The notes beneath the pieces are model-generated. The model was given only the letters and a program-made list of their open reading frames with translations. It was not told the origin of the DNA and searched no databases. A DNA stretch of 37,589 bases, from NCBI GenBank assembly GCA_029932585.1, contig JAOZPU010000005.1, positions 13,527 through 51,115 on the forward strand. Direction: 5' to 3'. Below are positions 17,469 to 26,166 of the stretch, in pieces; the first letter of the stretch is position 1; every line of letters starts with the position of its first letter. The DNA comes from Spirochaetia bacterium (GTDB lineage: Bacteria > Spirochaetota > Spirochaetia > B11-G9). Position numbers and translations under genes: made by a program.

Positions 17469-18478
17469 AAAATATATTTTTAATTATTTTTACAATTGTT
17501 ATTGTATTAACAGCTTCCGGCCAGAATGCAGATTTAGTTTATGTTGATGGGTGGGTTGATATTAGGTCTGGTGGTGAAGTTTATGAAGCTTTACCTGGTG
17601 ATGTCCTAAGAGCAGGTGATTCGGTAATTACAAGTTCAGACAGTATTGCAGAATTGGAGCAGAAGGATCGAAGTAAAATAATAGTAAAACCTGATTCGAT
17701 TTTTACTATACGTGAAATTGAAACTGATTCAGGAAAAGAGACTGTTCTTGCAACAACAGTTGGAGCTGTTTCATTTAAATTTGGAAAACTTTTTGGTAAA
17801 GAACCTATTCTTGCCACTCCCAGTATGGTTGCAGGAATAAGAGGGACAGAGCTTACTGTTTATGCAGGAGAGGATGGATCTACGCTTATTGCAGTAGACA
17901 GTGGACTTGTTACAGTTGAATCCATGGGTGTTTCAGTTGATTTAGTAAAAGATGAGGGTGTAGAAGTGCTTCCTGGAGAGGTCCCTGGAGAAAAATTCAG
18001 TCTGCTGGGCAGAAATCTGGATTTTTCCAGTTGGAACGCGGAGAAATATGAAGACCTTATTGCTGAACCTATCCTGGGGCTTGAGCATCTGGGGAAACAG
18101 CTGGGAGAGTATATTAAGAAAATTGATAGTCATAATGATCTTTTTAATAACCTAAAATCTGAAAAAGAAGCTGCAAAAGAAGATTTACAGAAAATTATTG
18201 ATGAAAAAGGAAAGGATCAGGGGCGAATCTTTTTTAATGAGAATATTCATCCTATTGATTTAAAAACAAATAGATTGTTTTTAAATATAAGGTACTATAG
18301 CCTATCATCCCTTTCTTTTAGACGTTATATTTTGGGCAGATTGTATTTAGATATGAAGGGGCGATTTATTATGGATTCCAAAAATCCAGAATATATTCAA
18401 TTTTTATCAATTTATCAGGAAAAAATGAGTCTTTTTGAGGATAAGGTGGTACCTTTTCTTGATGTAAATGATATCTAA
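17465..18478 (+). CDS. Secreted FecR-domain protein
   Basis: Signal peptide; 'ADLVYVDGWVDIRSGGEVYEALPGDVLRAGDSVITSSDSIAELE...GIRGTELTVYAGEDGSTLIAVDSGLVTVES' FecR pattern. Confidence 0.85.
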   Translation: MKNIFLIIFTIVIVLTASGQNADLVYVDGWVDIRSGGEVYEALPGDVLRAGDSVITSSDSIAELEQKDRSKIIVKPDSIFTIREIETDSGKETVLATTVGAVSFKFGKLFGKEPILATPSMVAGIRGTELTVYAGEDGSTLIAVDSGLVTVESMGVSVDLVKDEGVEVLPGEVPGEKFSLLGRNLDFSSWNAEKYEDLIAEPILGLEHLGKQLGEYIKKIDSHNDLFNNLKSEKEAAKEDLQKIIDEKGKDQGRIFFNENIHPIDLKTNRLFLNIRYYSLSSLSFRRYILGRLYLDMKGRFIMDSKNPEYIQFLSIYQEKMSLFEDKVVPFLDVNDI

Positions 18479-18488
18479 GGGGATAATT

Positions 18489-18902
18489 ATGTATAAAAGA
18501 GTTTTTTTATTAGCGATTATTGCAATTTTGGCATTTATTATGAGTTCTTGTGGTGCTTTTTTAGGCGTAAGTATTGAAGATAGAATTACCCAGTTTGAAT
18601 CTGATTTAAATGGAAATAGAAGTAATATAATTGATAATTTTAGTGAAAGTTGTGATGATTATCCTGGGATGAACACATTAGCTTATTGGAATGATAGTGG
18701 TTCGTTTGATGATGATTATAAAAACTTTAATATTACTATACCAAGTAATCCTGATTCTACTTTCACTACTAGTTTTTCAGATACTTCTGGGGGAGGTCCT
18801 TATACAATAAAGTTTTATCTGATTGATGAAGGGGATTTCTTTTTAGGAGAAAACTGGAGAATCAGAAATATTTGGATTAGTGATACACTCTATATTGATT
18901 AG
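18489..18902 (+). CDS. Putative lipoprotein of unknown function
   Basis: MYKRVFLLAIIAILAFIMSSC lipobox; start at 18489 preferred over 18468 because it follows SD aagggg. Confidence 0.7.
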   Translation: MYKRVFLLAIIAILAFIMSSCGAFLGVSIEDRITQFESDLNGNRSNIIDNFSESCDDYPGMNTLAYWNDSGSFDDDYKNFNITIPSNPDSTFTTSFSDTSGGGPYTIKFYLIDEGDFFLGENWRIRNIWISDTLYID

Positions 18903-18941
18903 ATCGGGTAGTGAAAAATATATTTATTTGCGGAGTCAATT

Positions 18942-19172
18942 TTGAAGAAAAAAAAGAAGCTTGTAGAAATTGATACAGACTTTGATGCAACTTTCATGGA
19001 TGGTATCTTGAATGAAAAAGAGATACCCCATGTAATGGTTTCCTACTCAACTTCCGCCTTCATCAATCTATTCCAAACTCAGAGTGGGTGGGGGCATATA
19101 AGTGCTCCCTCTGAGTTTCTAAAGGAAATAGAAAACATTTACGAAGAATTTAAACAATCACATGCAGAATAA
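18942..19172 (+). CDS. Small conserved-looking protein, possibly DUF2007-like
   Basis: 76 aa, TTG start with upstream cggag; 'EIPHVMVSYSTSAFINLFQTQSGWGHISAPSEFLKEIENIYEEF'; family assignment tentative. Confidence 0.6.
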   Translation: MKKKKKLVEIDTDFDATFMDGILNEKEIPHVMVSYSTSAFINLFQTQSGWGHISAPSEFLKEIENIYEEFKQSHAE

Positions 19173-19193
19173 TAATTATTATACTGTTCTAAT

Positions 19194-19222
19194 TTGAAAA
19201 ATTTACTTAAATGAGATATATT
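19194..19222 (+). promoter_or_regulatory. Putative promoter of the FecR/TPR gene
   Basis: TTGAAA (19194..19199), 17-nt spacer, TATATT (19217..19222), upstream of SD ctggagg. Confidence 0.45.
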
Positions 19223-19262
19223 ATACTACGTTACTTTTTCTACTGATCTCTGGAGGTTAACA

Positions 19263-20141
19263 TTGAAAAGAAATATATTTGTGATAATTCTATTATTTTC
19301 TATATTATTCTGTGCTGCAGCAGATGATTTTCTTCTTGTATATGCAGAAGGTGATATTTTTGAAAGTGAAAACGGAACATGGTATGAACTGTTTATAGGT
19401 GATATGCTGACTGATAGCAGTACAATTAAAGTTGGACCTGATTCCATGGTAGAGATTGATGCAAATGGTAATACCCTGCTGTTAAATAAACCGGGAACTT
19501 ATAAACTGGGCGAACTTATTACCAAAACCAGTAAAGTTTCTGCATGGGGCAATAACCCTGTTTTTAAGAAATTCCTATCAGGTGATAATTCCCGTTCAGG
19601 TGTACAAACTGCAGTTATGGGAGTTAGAGGTTCTGCTACTGAAACAGATGATGTCGAATGGCTTTCTGAAGACAGCATGATAATTGATGAGGCTATTGAA
19701 ATGATAGAAGATGGTTCTTTTAATGATGCCATAGATTTCCTTTCTGAGGAGATGGAGTTTGCGTTTGATGAAGATCTTTCTGTTTATAATTATTATATAG
19801 GATACAGCTATTATATGCTGGGAGCTTCCGGAAGATCACTTTCCTATCTGGATGAAGTTGAGAGTGATTATGATGCCGAGTATTATCCTGATTTTGTAGT
19901 ATTAAAGGGAAGTTTGCTCCTGGAATCACTTGCTTATAATGATGCGCTGGATCTTTTTAATGATTTTCTAAGAAATGATGATTTTTCGGAGACTGCTCAG
20001 GCTGTAAATTATCTAAGCGCCAGTGCACTAAAAGGTCTTGGGAAGGATAGTGATGCAAAAAAGAAACTGGAAATTACTGTAAAAATGAATCCATCCAGTG
20101 ACATTGGAAAATCTGCGGATACTTTGCTAAATAATTTATAA
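19263..20141 (+). CDS. Secreted FecR-like protein with C-terminal TPR-like repeats
   Basis: Signal peptide; 'LLVYAEGDIFESENGTWYELFIGDMLTDSSTIKVGPDSMVEID', 'GVRGSATE'; repetitive helical C-terminus; TTG start. Confidence 0.8.
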   Translation: MKRNIFVIILLFSILFCAAADDFLLVYAEGDIFESENGTWYELFIGDMLTDSSTIKVGPDSMVEIDANGNTLLLNKPGTYKLGELITKTSKVSAWGNNPVFKKFLSGDNSRSGVQTAVMGVRGSATETDDVEWLSEDSMIIDEAIEMIEDGSFNDAIDFLSEEMEFAFDEDLSVYNYYIGYSYYMLGASGRSLSYLDEVESDYDAEYYPDFVVLKGSLLLESLAYNDALDLFNDFLRNDDFSETAQAVNYLSASALKGLGKDSDAKKKLEITVKMNPSSDIGKSADTLLNNL

Positions 20142-20155
20142 ATTTATATTTATTT

Positions 20156-20193
20156 TTTCAAAAAACCCGGCAATCAATAGTCGGGTTTTTTTT
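20156..20193 (+). terminator. Rho-independent terminator after FecR/TPR gene
   Basis: aaaaaacccg-gcaatcaatagt-cgggttttttttt: GC stem followed by T-run. Confidence 0.8.
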
Positions 20194-20267
20194 ATCGCAA
20201 AAAAAAATATATTCTTGAAAATTATTTTTTTTTAACATAACATACAACTATAAGAGGGAGGAGTTTT

Positions 20268-20555
20268 ATGATAACTCAGGTATCAAGGTTTTATGTCAGG
20301 GTAAAAGAAGATCTGGAGAAGGCATTTACTGATTTTTTCCCCCATATGTCTTCAAATTATATTAAAATGGCAAATTTATTTGATAAAGATAAATGTTATC
20401 CTGTTTTGGCAGTTGAGAAAGTAGTTGTTTTTACAATTGATGGTTCAGAAGTAGAATCTGCACGTTTCCTTGTTCCTTCCGAAAATGGGAATTTTATATG
20501 GATTCAGTCAGAAATATTTGATTTTATGGGTTTTGAGGGTGCCTGCGGAGATTAG
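20268..20555 (+). CDS. Hypothetical 95-aa protein
   Basis: Good SD gggaggag before ATG; own intergenic space after terminator; no family recognised. Confidence 0.65.
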   Translation: MITQVSRFYVRVKEDLEKAFTDFFPHMSSNYIKMANLFDKDKCYPVLAVEKVVVFTIDGSEVESARFLVPSENGNFIWIQSEIFDFMGFEGACGD

Positions 20556-20562
20556 ATCTGTT

Positions 20563-21852
20563 TTAGGTCTCATTTGTAATGTATTCTTTCAGTTTGTTAT
20601 AAACCTTAACAGGGACTCTTGCTTTTATAATTGATCCTGTTTCCTTATAATCTTCATCAAGAACTGTTCCTTCTCTATGGATCATTGAAATTAAATCGTA
20701 CCTGTCGGTTGGAATTAATAAAGATATGATATGCTTGTCTTTGTTGAGTATTTCTTCAACTTTTTCAAAAATTTTTTCTAACCCCTTTTCTGTTTTTGCA
20801 GATATATATAATGCATCCGGGTTGTCTATTTCTATGTTTAAGCTATCTGTAGTATTTGTATCCAAATCTATTTTATTAAAGACCAGTATCATTGGTTTTT
20901 CACCAGCACCCAGTTCATTCAGAACTTCCATTGTAATTCTATACTGTTCTTCCACTTCCGGATGAGATAAATCCAGTACATGGATCAGAAAATCTGCAAG
21001 AACTGTTTCCTCCAATGTTGATCTGAATGCATCTACCAGATCATGGGGTAGTTTCCTAATAAAACCTACGGTATCTGTCAGAAGAATTTTATGTCCTCCA
21101 GGCAGGACTACTTTTCTGGTGGTGGGATCAAGTGTAGCAAAGAGTTTGTCTTCAACAAAGGCATTGGAACCTGTAAGTGCATTTAATAGAGATGATTTCC
21201 CTGCATTTGTATAGCCTACAAGAGCTCCTGTAGGAATAGAGAGGGCAGACCTTTGTTTTCGTAATGTATCTCTATGAAGCCGCACTTTTAAAAGTTCTTT
21301 CTTTAAGCGGGTTATTTTGTTCATAACAATACGTCTGTCGACTTCAAGCTGGGTTTCCCCTTCTCCTCGTGTTCCCTTGGATCCTCCCCTTTGTCTTGAT
21401 AAATGTGTCCATGCCCTTGTAAGCCTTGGAAGACTATATTCCATTCTTGCAAGACCTACCTGTAGAACCGCTTCTCTTGTAGTTGCTCTTCCTGCAAAAA
21501 TATCCAAAATAACTTCGTGTCTGTCAATTACAGCTTTCCCTGAAAGTTCTTCAAAATTTCTTTGCTGGCCAGGAGAAAGATCATTATCAAAGATTATTAC
21601 TTCAGCTGATAATTTTTTTGCAAATTCTGTTATTTCATCAGCTTTCCCTGTTCCAACGAAAAACTTAGGGTTTCTTTTTTTTAGGGGTACAACCAAAGAT
21701 TTTACAGTTTCGGCTCCCATTGTATCTACAAGGCTTTCCAATTCTTTTAGGTGAATAAGTGCTTCTCCCTTACTCATTTCCGGGTATTGCATACAAACTA
21801 AAACAGCTTTTTGTTTTAATTCGGTGTCTGTTAAATTTATATTTATTTCCAT
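20563..21852 (-). CDS. hflX: GTPase HflX
   Basis: 'VIFDNDLSPGQQRNFEEL', 'DRHEVILDIFAGRATTREA', 'RQRGGSKGTRGEGETQLEVDRR', 'VGYTNAGKSSLLNALTG', 'DTVGFIRKLPHDLVDAFRSTLEE'. Confidence 0.97.
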   Translation of the reverse strand: MEININLTDTELKQKAVLVCMQYPEMSKGEALIHLKELESLVDTMGAETVKSLVVPLKKRNPKFFVGTGKADEITEFAKKLSAEVIIFDNDLSPGQQRNFEELSGKAVIDRHEVILDIFAGRATTREAVLQVGLARMEYSLPRLTRAWTHLSRQRGGSKGTRGEGETQLEVDRRIVMNKITRLKKELLKVRLHRDTLRKQRSALSIPTGALVGYTNAGKSSLLNALTGSNAFVEDKLFATLDPTTRKVVLPGGHKILLTDTVGFIRKLPHDLVDAFRSTLEETVLADFLIHVLDLSHPEVEEQYRITMEVLNELGAGEKPMILVFNKIDLDTNTTDSLNIEIDNPDALYISAKTEKGLEKIFEKVEEILNKDKHIISLLIPTDRYDLISMIHREGTVLDEDYKETGSIIKARVPVKVYNKLKEYITNET

Positions 21853-21893
21853 ATTGATTTATATACTACCCGGGACTACAATGTGTGTCTATT

Positions 21894-22082
21894 ATGAACG
21901 TACCTGACCGCCCACCAAATTGTCTTAAATGTATATATTTTGCAGTAACATGGGAACCCAATTTTCCCAGAAGTTGTAAGATGTTTGGTGTAAAATCAAA
22001 AAATCTTCCATCCTTAGTCGTAAAAAGAGCAACAGGTAAAAATTGTCCTGCTTTTAAAAAATCTCCAAAAATAAAAGATTAG
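21894..22082 (+). CDS. Small four-cysteine protein of unknown function
   Basis: 'MNVPDRPPNCLKCIYFAVTWEPNFPRSCKMFGVKSKNLPSLVVKRATGKNCPAF': CxxC...C...C pattern, possible metal site; GTG start at 21885 also possible. Confidence 0.65.
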   Translation: MNVPDRPPNCLKCIYFAVTWEPNFPRSCKMFGVKSKNLPSLVVKRATGKNCPAFKKSPKIKD

Positions 22083-22088
22083 TATTAT

Positions 22089-22874
22089 TTAACCGTAACT
22101 ATGTAATCCTGATAGCACAAAATTAACACCAAAAAATGTAAAAATTGTAAACACAAACCCTACAATGGCAAGAATTGCAGAAATTTTCCCTCTTAAACTT
22201 TTTACCAGTCTTGAGTGGAGATATGCCGTGTAGACCAACCATGTAATCAATGCCCATGTTTCTTTAGGGTCCCAGCTCCAGTAAGATCCCCATGCCGATT
22301 CTGCCCAGATAGCACCAAAAATAAGTGCTCCAGCAGTATAAATTGGATATCCTATGGCAATTGCGGTATATGTTAATCTGTCTGCATTAAGCTTTTTCTC
22401 TGCATCTTTTGTAAGCAAGTAATAAATAGCAGTAATAAAACTTAAAGCAAAAAAAGATTCTCCTATAAATGAAAAAGTTACATGAAGAACCAGCCACATT
22501 GATTGAAGTGCTGGAATAGGTGGTTGAATATCTTTCGGGGCTATAGGGGAGGAGGCTATTGCCAGTAAAATTAATGCTACAATTGTACTCCCGAATAATA
22601 TAAACTGAAGAACCTTCCACTTTTTTTGAATACGATAAAAATAAAGCAAGAGTGCAATTATACCAGAAAAGAATACAAGTGATTCAAAAGTATTTGTTAC
22701 GGCAACAAAATTTATTTGTATACTTCTTTGTATATTTGTTGCCAGAAGTAATAGAGCGCCTGCCAGTAAAAAATAATGTGAAAATGGATCAGGTTTATCT
22801 GTTTTTTTTAAAAGAAAGAAAATCTGAATTACAGCAGCAATACTCAGCATAAAAAAAGCAATAGTTGGCATCAT
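22089..22874 (-). CDS. ccsA: Cytochrome c biogenesis protein CcsA
   Basis: Polytopic; WWD-type motif 'WAESAWGSYWSWDPKETWALITWLVYTAYLHSRL'. Confidence 0.93.
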   Translation of the reverse strand: MMPTIAFFMLSIAAVIQIFFLLKKTDKPDPFSHYFLLAGALLLLATNIQRSIQINFVAVTNTFESLVFFSGIIALLLYFYRIQKKWKVLQFILFGSTIVALILLAIASSPIAPKDIQPPIPALQSMWLVLHVTFSFIGESFFALSFITAIYYLLTKDAEKKLNADRLTYTAIAIGYPIYTAGALIFGAIWAESAWGSYWSWDPKETWALITWLVYTAYLHSRLVKSLRGKISAILAIVGFVFTIFTFFGVNFVLSGLHSYG

Positions 22875-23851
22875 AGTATGTCATCTCCCAATTTTTGATA
22901 GTAAGTTAAAAAAAGTCCAATTGTTAGTAAAATAAGGCCTATAAGAACTGTATAGTATCCAGGATCACTTACAATCTGGAGCCCTGTACTTAATTTAGTG
23001 TCAGTTCCTATTATTGTATAAATATCAATTTTATCTGCAATAGACAGGCTTACAGGGCCTTCTCCTTTGTTATTGACCCATTTTTCAAATATTATTGTAT
23101 TTTTTTCAGAGTCAGAGGGATCTATAATAATATCATTAAAAATAAGTCCGTAATCGCCAGCAGGTATCAATTGGCCAGGCTTGAGTTGGTATATCGTATT
23201 TGATGAGTCAGATATAAATAGTATATTTTTAGATGTATAAGATATTTGATATATTTTTTTATTTCCAGCTTTTAAAGGAGTGTTAACTTCAATAGAATAA
23301 GAGTCTTTAATTAGTTGTCCATTTTTATTTAGATCTACTGTAGATATCCAGTCTTTTGGTCTGCCATTTTCATATTTTAGAAATTCAAAATTTTTAAGTG
23401 TTAAAGTGTAGCCACCTGTCAGGTTTATTGTTTCACCCTCTTCCATTCTTACAAATGCTTCAGTCCTTCCTAAAAAAGTAATCATACCCCCAATAATTAG
23501 TAAAAGAAGTCCAATATGTAATATGTCAGGACCAAATCTCTTTTTTGCTTTCCTTTGAAGTCTTCCTTTTAGTCTGTCAAAAGTACATACAAAAAGATTA
23601 ATAAAAAACAAAACAGATGGTATAATAAAAATAAAGGATCTGAAAAAATTATTGAAACCTGTAGTTAAAATAAGCCAGGTCGCAAAAGAATTATAGGTTT
23701 CAGTATAAAAAACCAGATCTTTATTTTGTGGAATGAAAGTAGAGATAATAGCTGTTAATGTAATAATTAGAATTAATACTATAGCAAGTTTAACTGAGCG
23801 GAAAAATTTAAATATGCCTCCTGCCCAATTTTTGGATGTATTGTTACTCAT
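22871..23851 (-). CDS. resB: Cytochrome c biogenesis protein ResB/Ccs1
   Basis: 'FFRSVKLAIVLILIITLTAIISTFIPQ' N-terminus, large extracytoplasmic loop, C-terminal TM; overlaps ccsA. Confidence 0.88.
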   Translation of the reverse strand: MSNNTSKNWAGGIFKFFRSVKLAIVLILIITLTAIISTFIPQNKDLVFYTETYNSFATWLILTTGFNNFFRSFIFIIPSVLFFINLFVCTFDRLKGRLQRKAKKRFGPDILHIGLLLLIIGGMITFLGRTEAFVRMEEGETINLTGGYTLTLKNFEFLKYENGRPKDWISTVDLNKNGQLIKDSYSIEVNTPLKAGNKKIYQISYTSKNILFISDSSNTIYQLKPGQLIPAGDYGLIFNDIIIDPSDSEKNTIIFEKWVNNKGEGPVSLSIADKIDIYTIIGTDTKLSTGLQIVSDPGYYTVLIGLILLTIGLFLTYYQKLGDDIL

Positions 23852-24000
23852 ATTACATCTCCCCTTATATAGTATTAAATATGACTCTGCTAGTAATGTA
23901 TATTATAAATTAAATAGAATTTAGTCAAACGAAATGTATAAATATTAAAAAAACTGTAACAATAATATTAGAAAAGTATAATTATTATTAATAATAATTC

Positions 24001-25029
24001 TTAAAAATCAACAAGTGAAAAATTTGAGGATTTTAGCTGAAAGTATTCTTCCAGACCAGAACTTACAAATATCTTTTTATCTTTTGTTATAAAAATTCCT
24101 TCTAATTTGTCTGTAGACTCCAATATTTCCATACCCCTTATAAGGCCTGCTGAAAATACGACGGTTGAATATGCATCAGCCATTATTCCATTATGAGCTA
24201 CTATTGTTATGCTAAGCAAATTGTTCTCAACTGGATAGCCTGAATCCGGATCAAGAATGTGGTGGTATCTGTTACCATTTTTTTCGAAATAGCGTTCATA
24301 TATACCAGACGTAACTACTGCTGACTCGTCTGTTTCTATGGTCCCAATATATTGACCTCTGGAATCAATAGGATTCTGAATACCAATTTTCCAGAGTGTT
24401 TCCTTATTTTTTTTACCAAAGGTAAGTACATTACCACCAAGATTTATAATCCCCTTAGTAAACCCTTTATTAAGGAGGAACTCCTTTAAAATATCTGCAG
24501 CATAACCTTTTGCAATACCACCCAGGTCTATAGCCATATTTTTGTATTGCAGAAATACTGTTTTTTCATTGTTATTCAATAAAATATTTTGAGATCCAAT
24601 AAATGGGAGAACAGCTTCAATTGTATGAGTTTCAGGTACATTCTGCTTTTCAGTTCCTATTGCCCAAAGGTTAACAAGAGGTCCAATAGTAATATCAAAT
24701 TTACTTCCTGGTAAATTTGCATATTTTATTCCTTCTTCTATTACAAAAAATGTATCTTCGGATACTTTAACAGGATTAATACCTGCATTGGAATTTATCT
24801 GATCAAGTTCAGAATTTAATATTACCGGACTCATTTTATTTTCTATATTTTGAATAATTTTAAATGCTTCCTGAAAGGAAAAATCATTATTTTTCTCATA
24901 TAGAGTAATGGAACATACAGTGCCTAAAGCAAAGCTGGTTTCAGAATAAGGTTTTACATTATTACTATTACAGGACATAACAGTAAGAGAGATAACAAAC
25001 AGGATAAAAATTGAGTTAATCTTTTTCAT
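24001..25029 (-). CDS. apbE: FAD:protein FMN transferase ApbE (lipoprotein)
   Basis: Lipobox VMSC; 'DLGGIAKGYAADILKEFLLNKGFTKGIINLGGNVLTFG', 'HHILDPDSGYPV', 'ADAYSTVVFSAG' ApbE motifs. Confidence 0.95.
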   Translation of the reverse strand: MKKINSIFILFVISLTVMSCNSNNVKPYSETSFALGTVCSITLYEKNNDFSFQEAFKIIQNIENKMSPVILNSELDQINSNAGINPVKVSEDTFFVIEEGIKYANLPGSKFDITIGPLVNLWAIGTEKQNVPETHTIEAVLPFIGSQNILLNNNEKTVFLQYKNMAIDLGGIAKGYAADILKEFLLNKGFTKGIINLGGNVLTFGKKNKETLWKIGIQNPIDSRGQYIGTIETDESAVVTSGIYERYFEKNGNRYHHILDPDSGYPVENNLLSITIVAHNGIMADAYSTVVFSAGLIRGMEILESTDKLEGIFITKDKKIFVSSGLEEYFQLKSSNFSLVDF

Positions 25030-25170
25030 AGTTTTAAAACTCTAACATATTGGACTCAAGGTTTGCAATTACTGATTGGAGAGGGGGACGGGGGGGCCAA
25101 TAAAAATCTATATTTGCCAATAACTATATTCCTATGCTACTATGGTACAAATTATCAATGTGGAGTTCTT

Positions 25171-26166
25171 ATGTTAAATGCAATAACAGATATTCCCGGC
25201 ATTAAAGTCGGTCATGCTCAAAATATAGATGCAGGTACCGGCTGTACTGTAATTATTTGTGAAGATGGTGCTGTAACAGGTGTCGATGTAAGGGGTGGAG
25301 GCCCTGGTACTCGTGAGATAGCTGCACTTGATCCTGTAAACCTTGTTACCAAAGCTCATGCAGTATTTTTAGGTGGGGGAAGTGCTTACGGGCTGGATGG
25401 TGCTGCAGGAGTAATGCAGTATCTGGAGGAGAAGGAGATTGGTTTCAATGTTGGTGTAGGTGTTGTTCCCATAGTACCGGGGGCAGTGTTGTTTGATTTT
25501 TTTGTAGGTGATTATAAAATACGTCCGGATAAGGAAATGGGATACAAAGCATGTCTGGATGCTAAAGATAATAACAAGGCCGAAGGAAATATTGGAGCCG
25601 GAACCGGTGCTGCTGTTGGAAAGATAAAAGGCCCTGATTATTTTATGAAGAGCGGTATTGGTACAGCAAGCAGGCAAGTAGGAGATTTAATTGTTGGTGC
25701 CATTGTTGCTGTAAACTCTTTTGGGGATGTTATATGTCCCTTTACAGGACGAATAATTGCAGGGACTCTGGATGAGGAAAAGAAAAATCTTGCAGATACT
25801 ATGTCAATAATGTCTTCAACAGATGCCAGTGAGAGTACTGCTTTTTCAGGGAATACTACAATTGGGTGTATTGCTGTAAATGCCAATTTAACTAAAGCAG
25901 AAGCTACAAAAGTATCAATGATGGCTCATGACGGGTTTGCAAGAGCTATAAATCCAATACATACCATGTATGATGGAGATACTATTTTTTGTATGGCAAC
26001 AGGAAAAGTTAAGTCTGATCCTACAATAATAGGCGCTTTAGCCGCGGAAGTTATGGCAGATGCTATAGTAAATGCTGTTAAAAGTGCAGAAACAGCTTAT
26101 GGTATACCCTGTTATAATGATATTGCCAGAGAAGAGAGAAAAGAGAGGGACGGAGGTTCATTATGA
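25171..26166 (+). CDS. P1 family peptidase (DmpA/aminopeptidase-type)
   Basis: 'ITDIPGIKVGHAQN', 'VDVRGGGPGTRE', 'LGGGSAYGLDGAAGVM', 'GNTTIGCIAVNANLTKAEATKVSMMAHDGFARAINPIHTMYDGDTIFCMATG'; start at 25171 (SD tggag) preferred over 25063. Confidence 0.92.
   Translation: MLNAITDIPGIKVGHAQNIDAGTGCTVIICEDGAVTGVDVRGGGPGTREIAALDPVNLVTKAHAVFLGGGSAYGLDGAAGVMQYLEEKEIGFNVGVGVVPIVPGAVLFDFFVGDYKIRPDKEMGYKACLDAKDNNKAEGNIGAGTGAAVGKIKGPDYFMKSGIGTASRQVGDLIVGAIVAVNSFGDVICPFTGRIIAGTLDEEKKNLADTMSIMSSTDASESTAFSGNTTIGCIAVNANLTKAEATKVSMMAHDGFARAINPIHTMYDGDTIFCMATGKVKSDPTIIGALAAEVMADAIVNAVKSAETAYGIPCYNDIAREERKERDGGSL

Noticed and set aside
21317-21754. 145-aa + strand ORF antisense to hflX
   Set aside because: Lies entirely within the well-supported hflX gene; no recognisable domain; composition typical of an antisense shadow ORF.
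25063-25170. N-terminal extension of the P1 peptidase given by the ORF track
   Set aside because: Translates the G-tract and promoter region; the conserved family start is MLNAITDIPGIKVGH at 25171 with SD tggag.
25369-25886. Two - strand ORFs (102 and 82 aa) in the P1 peptidase gene
   Set aside because: Antisense shadows of a strongly conserved coding region.
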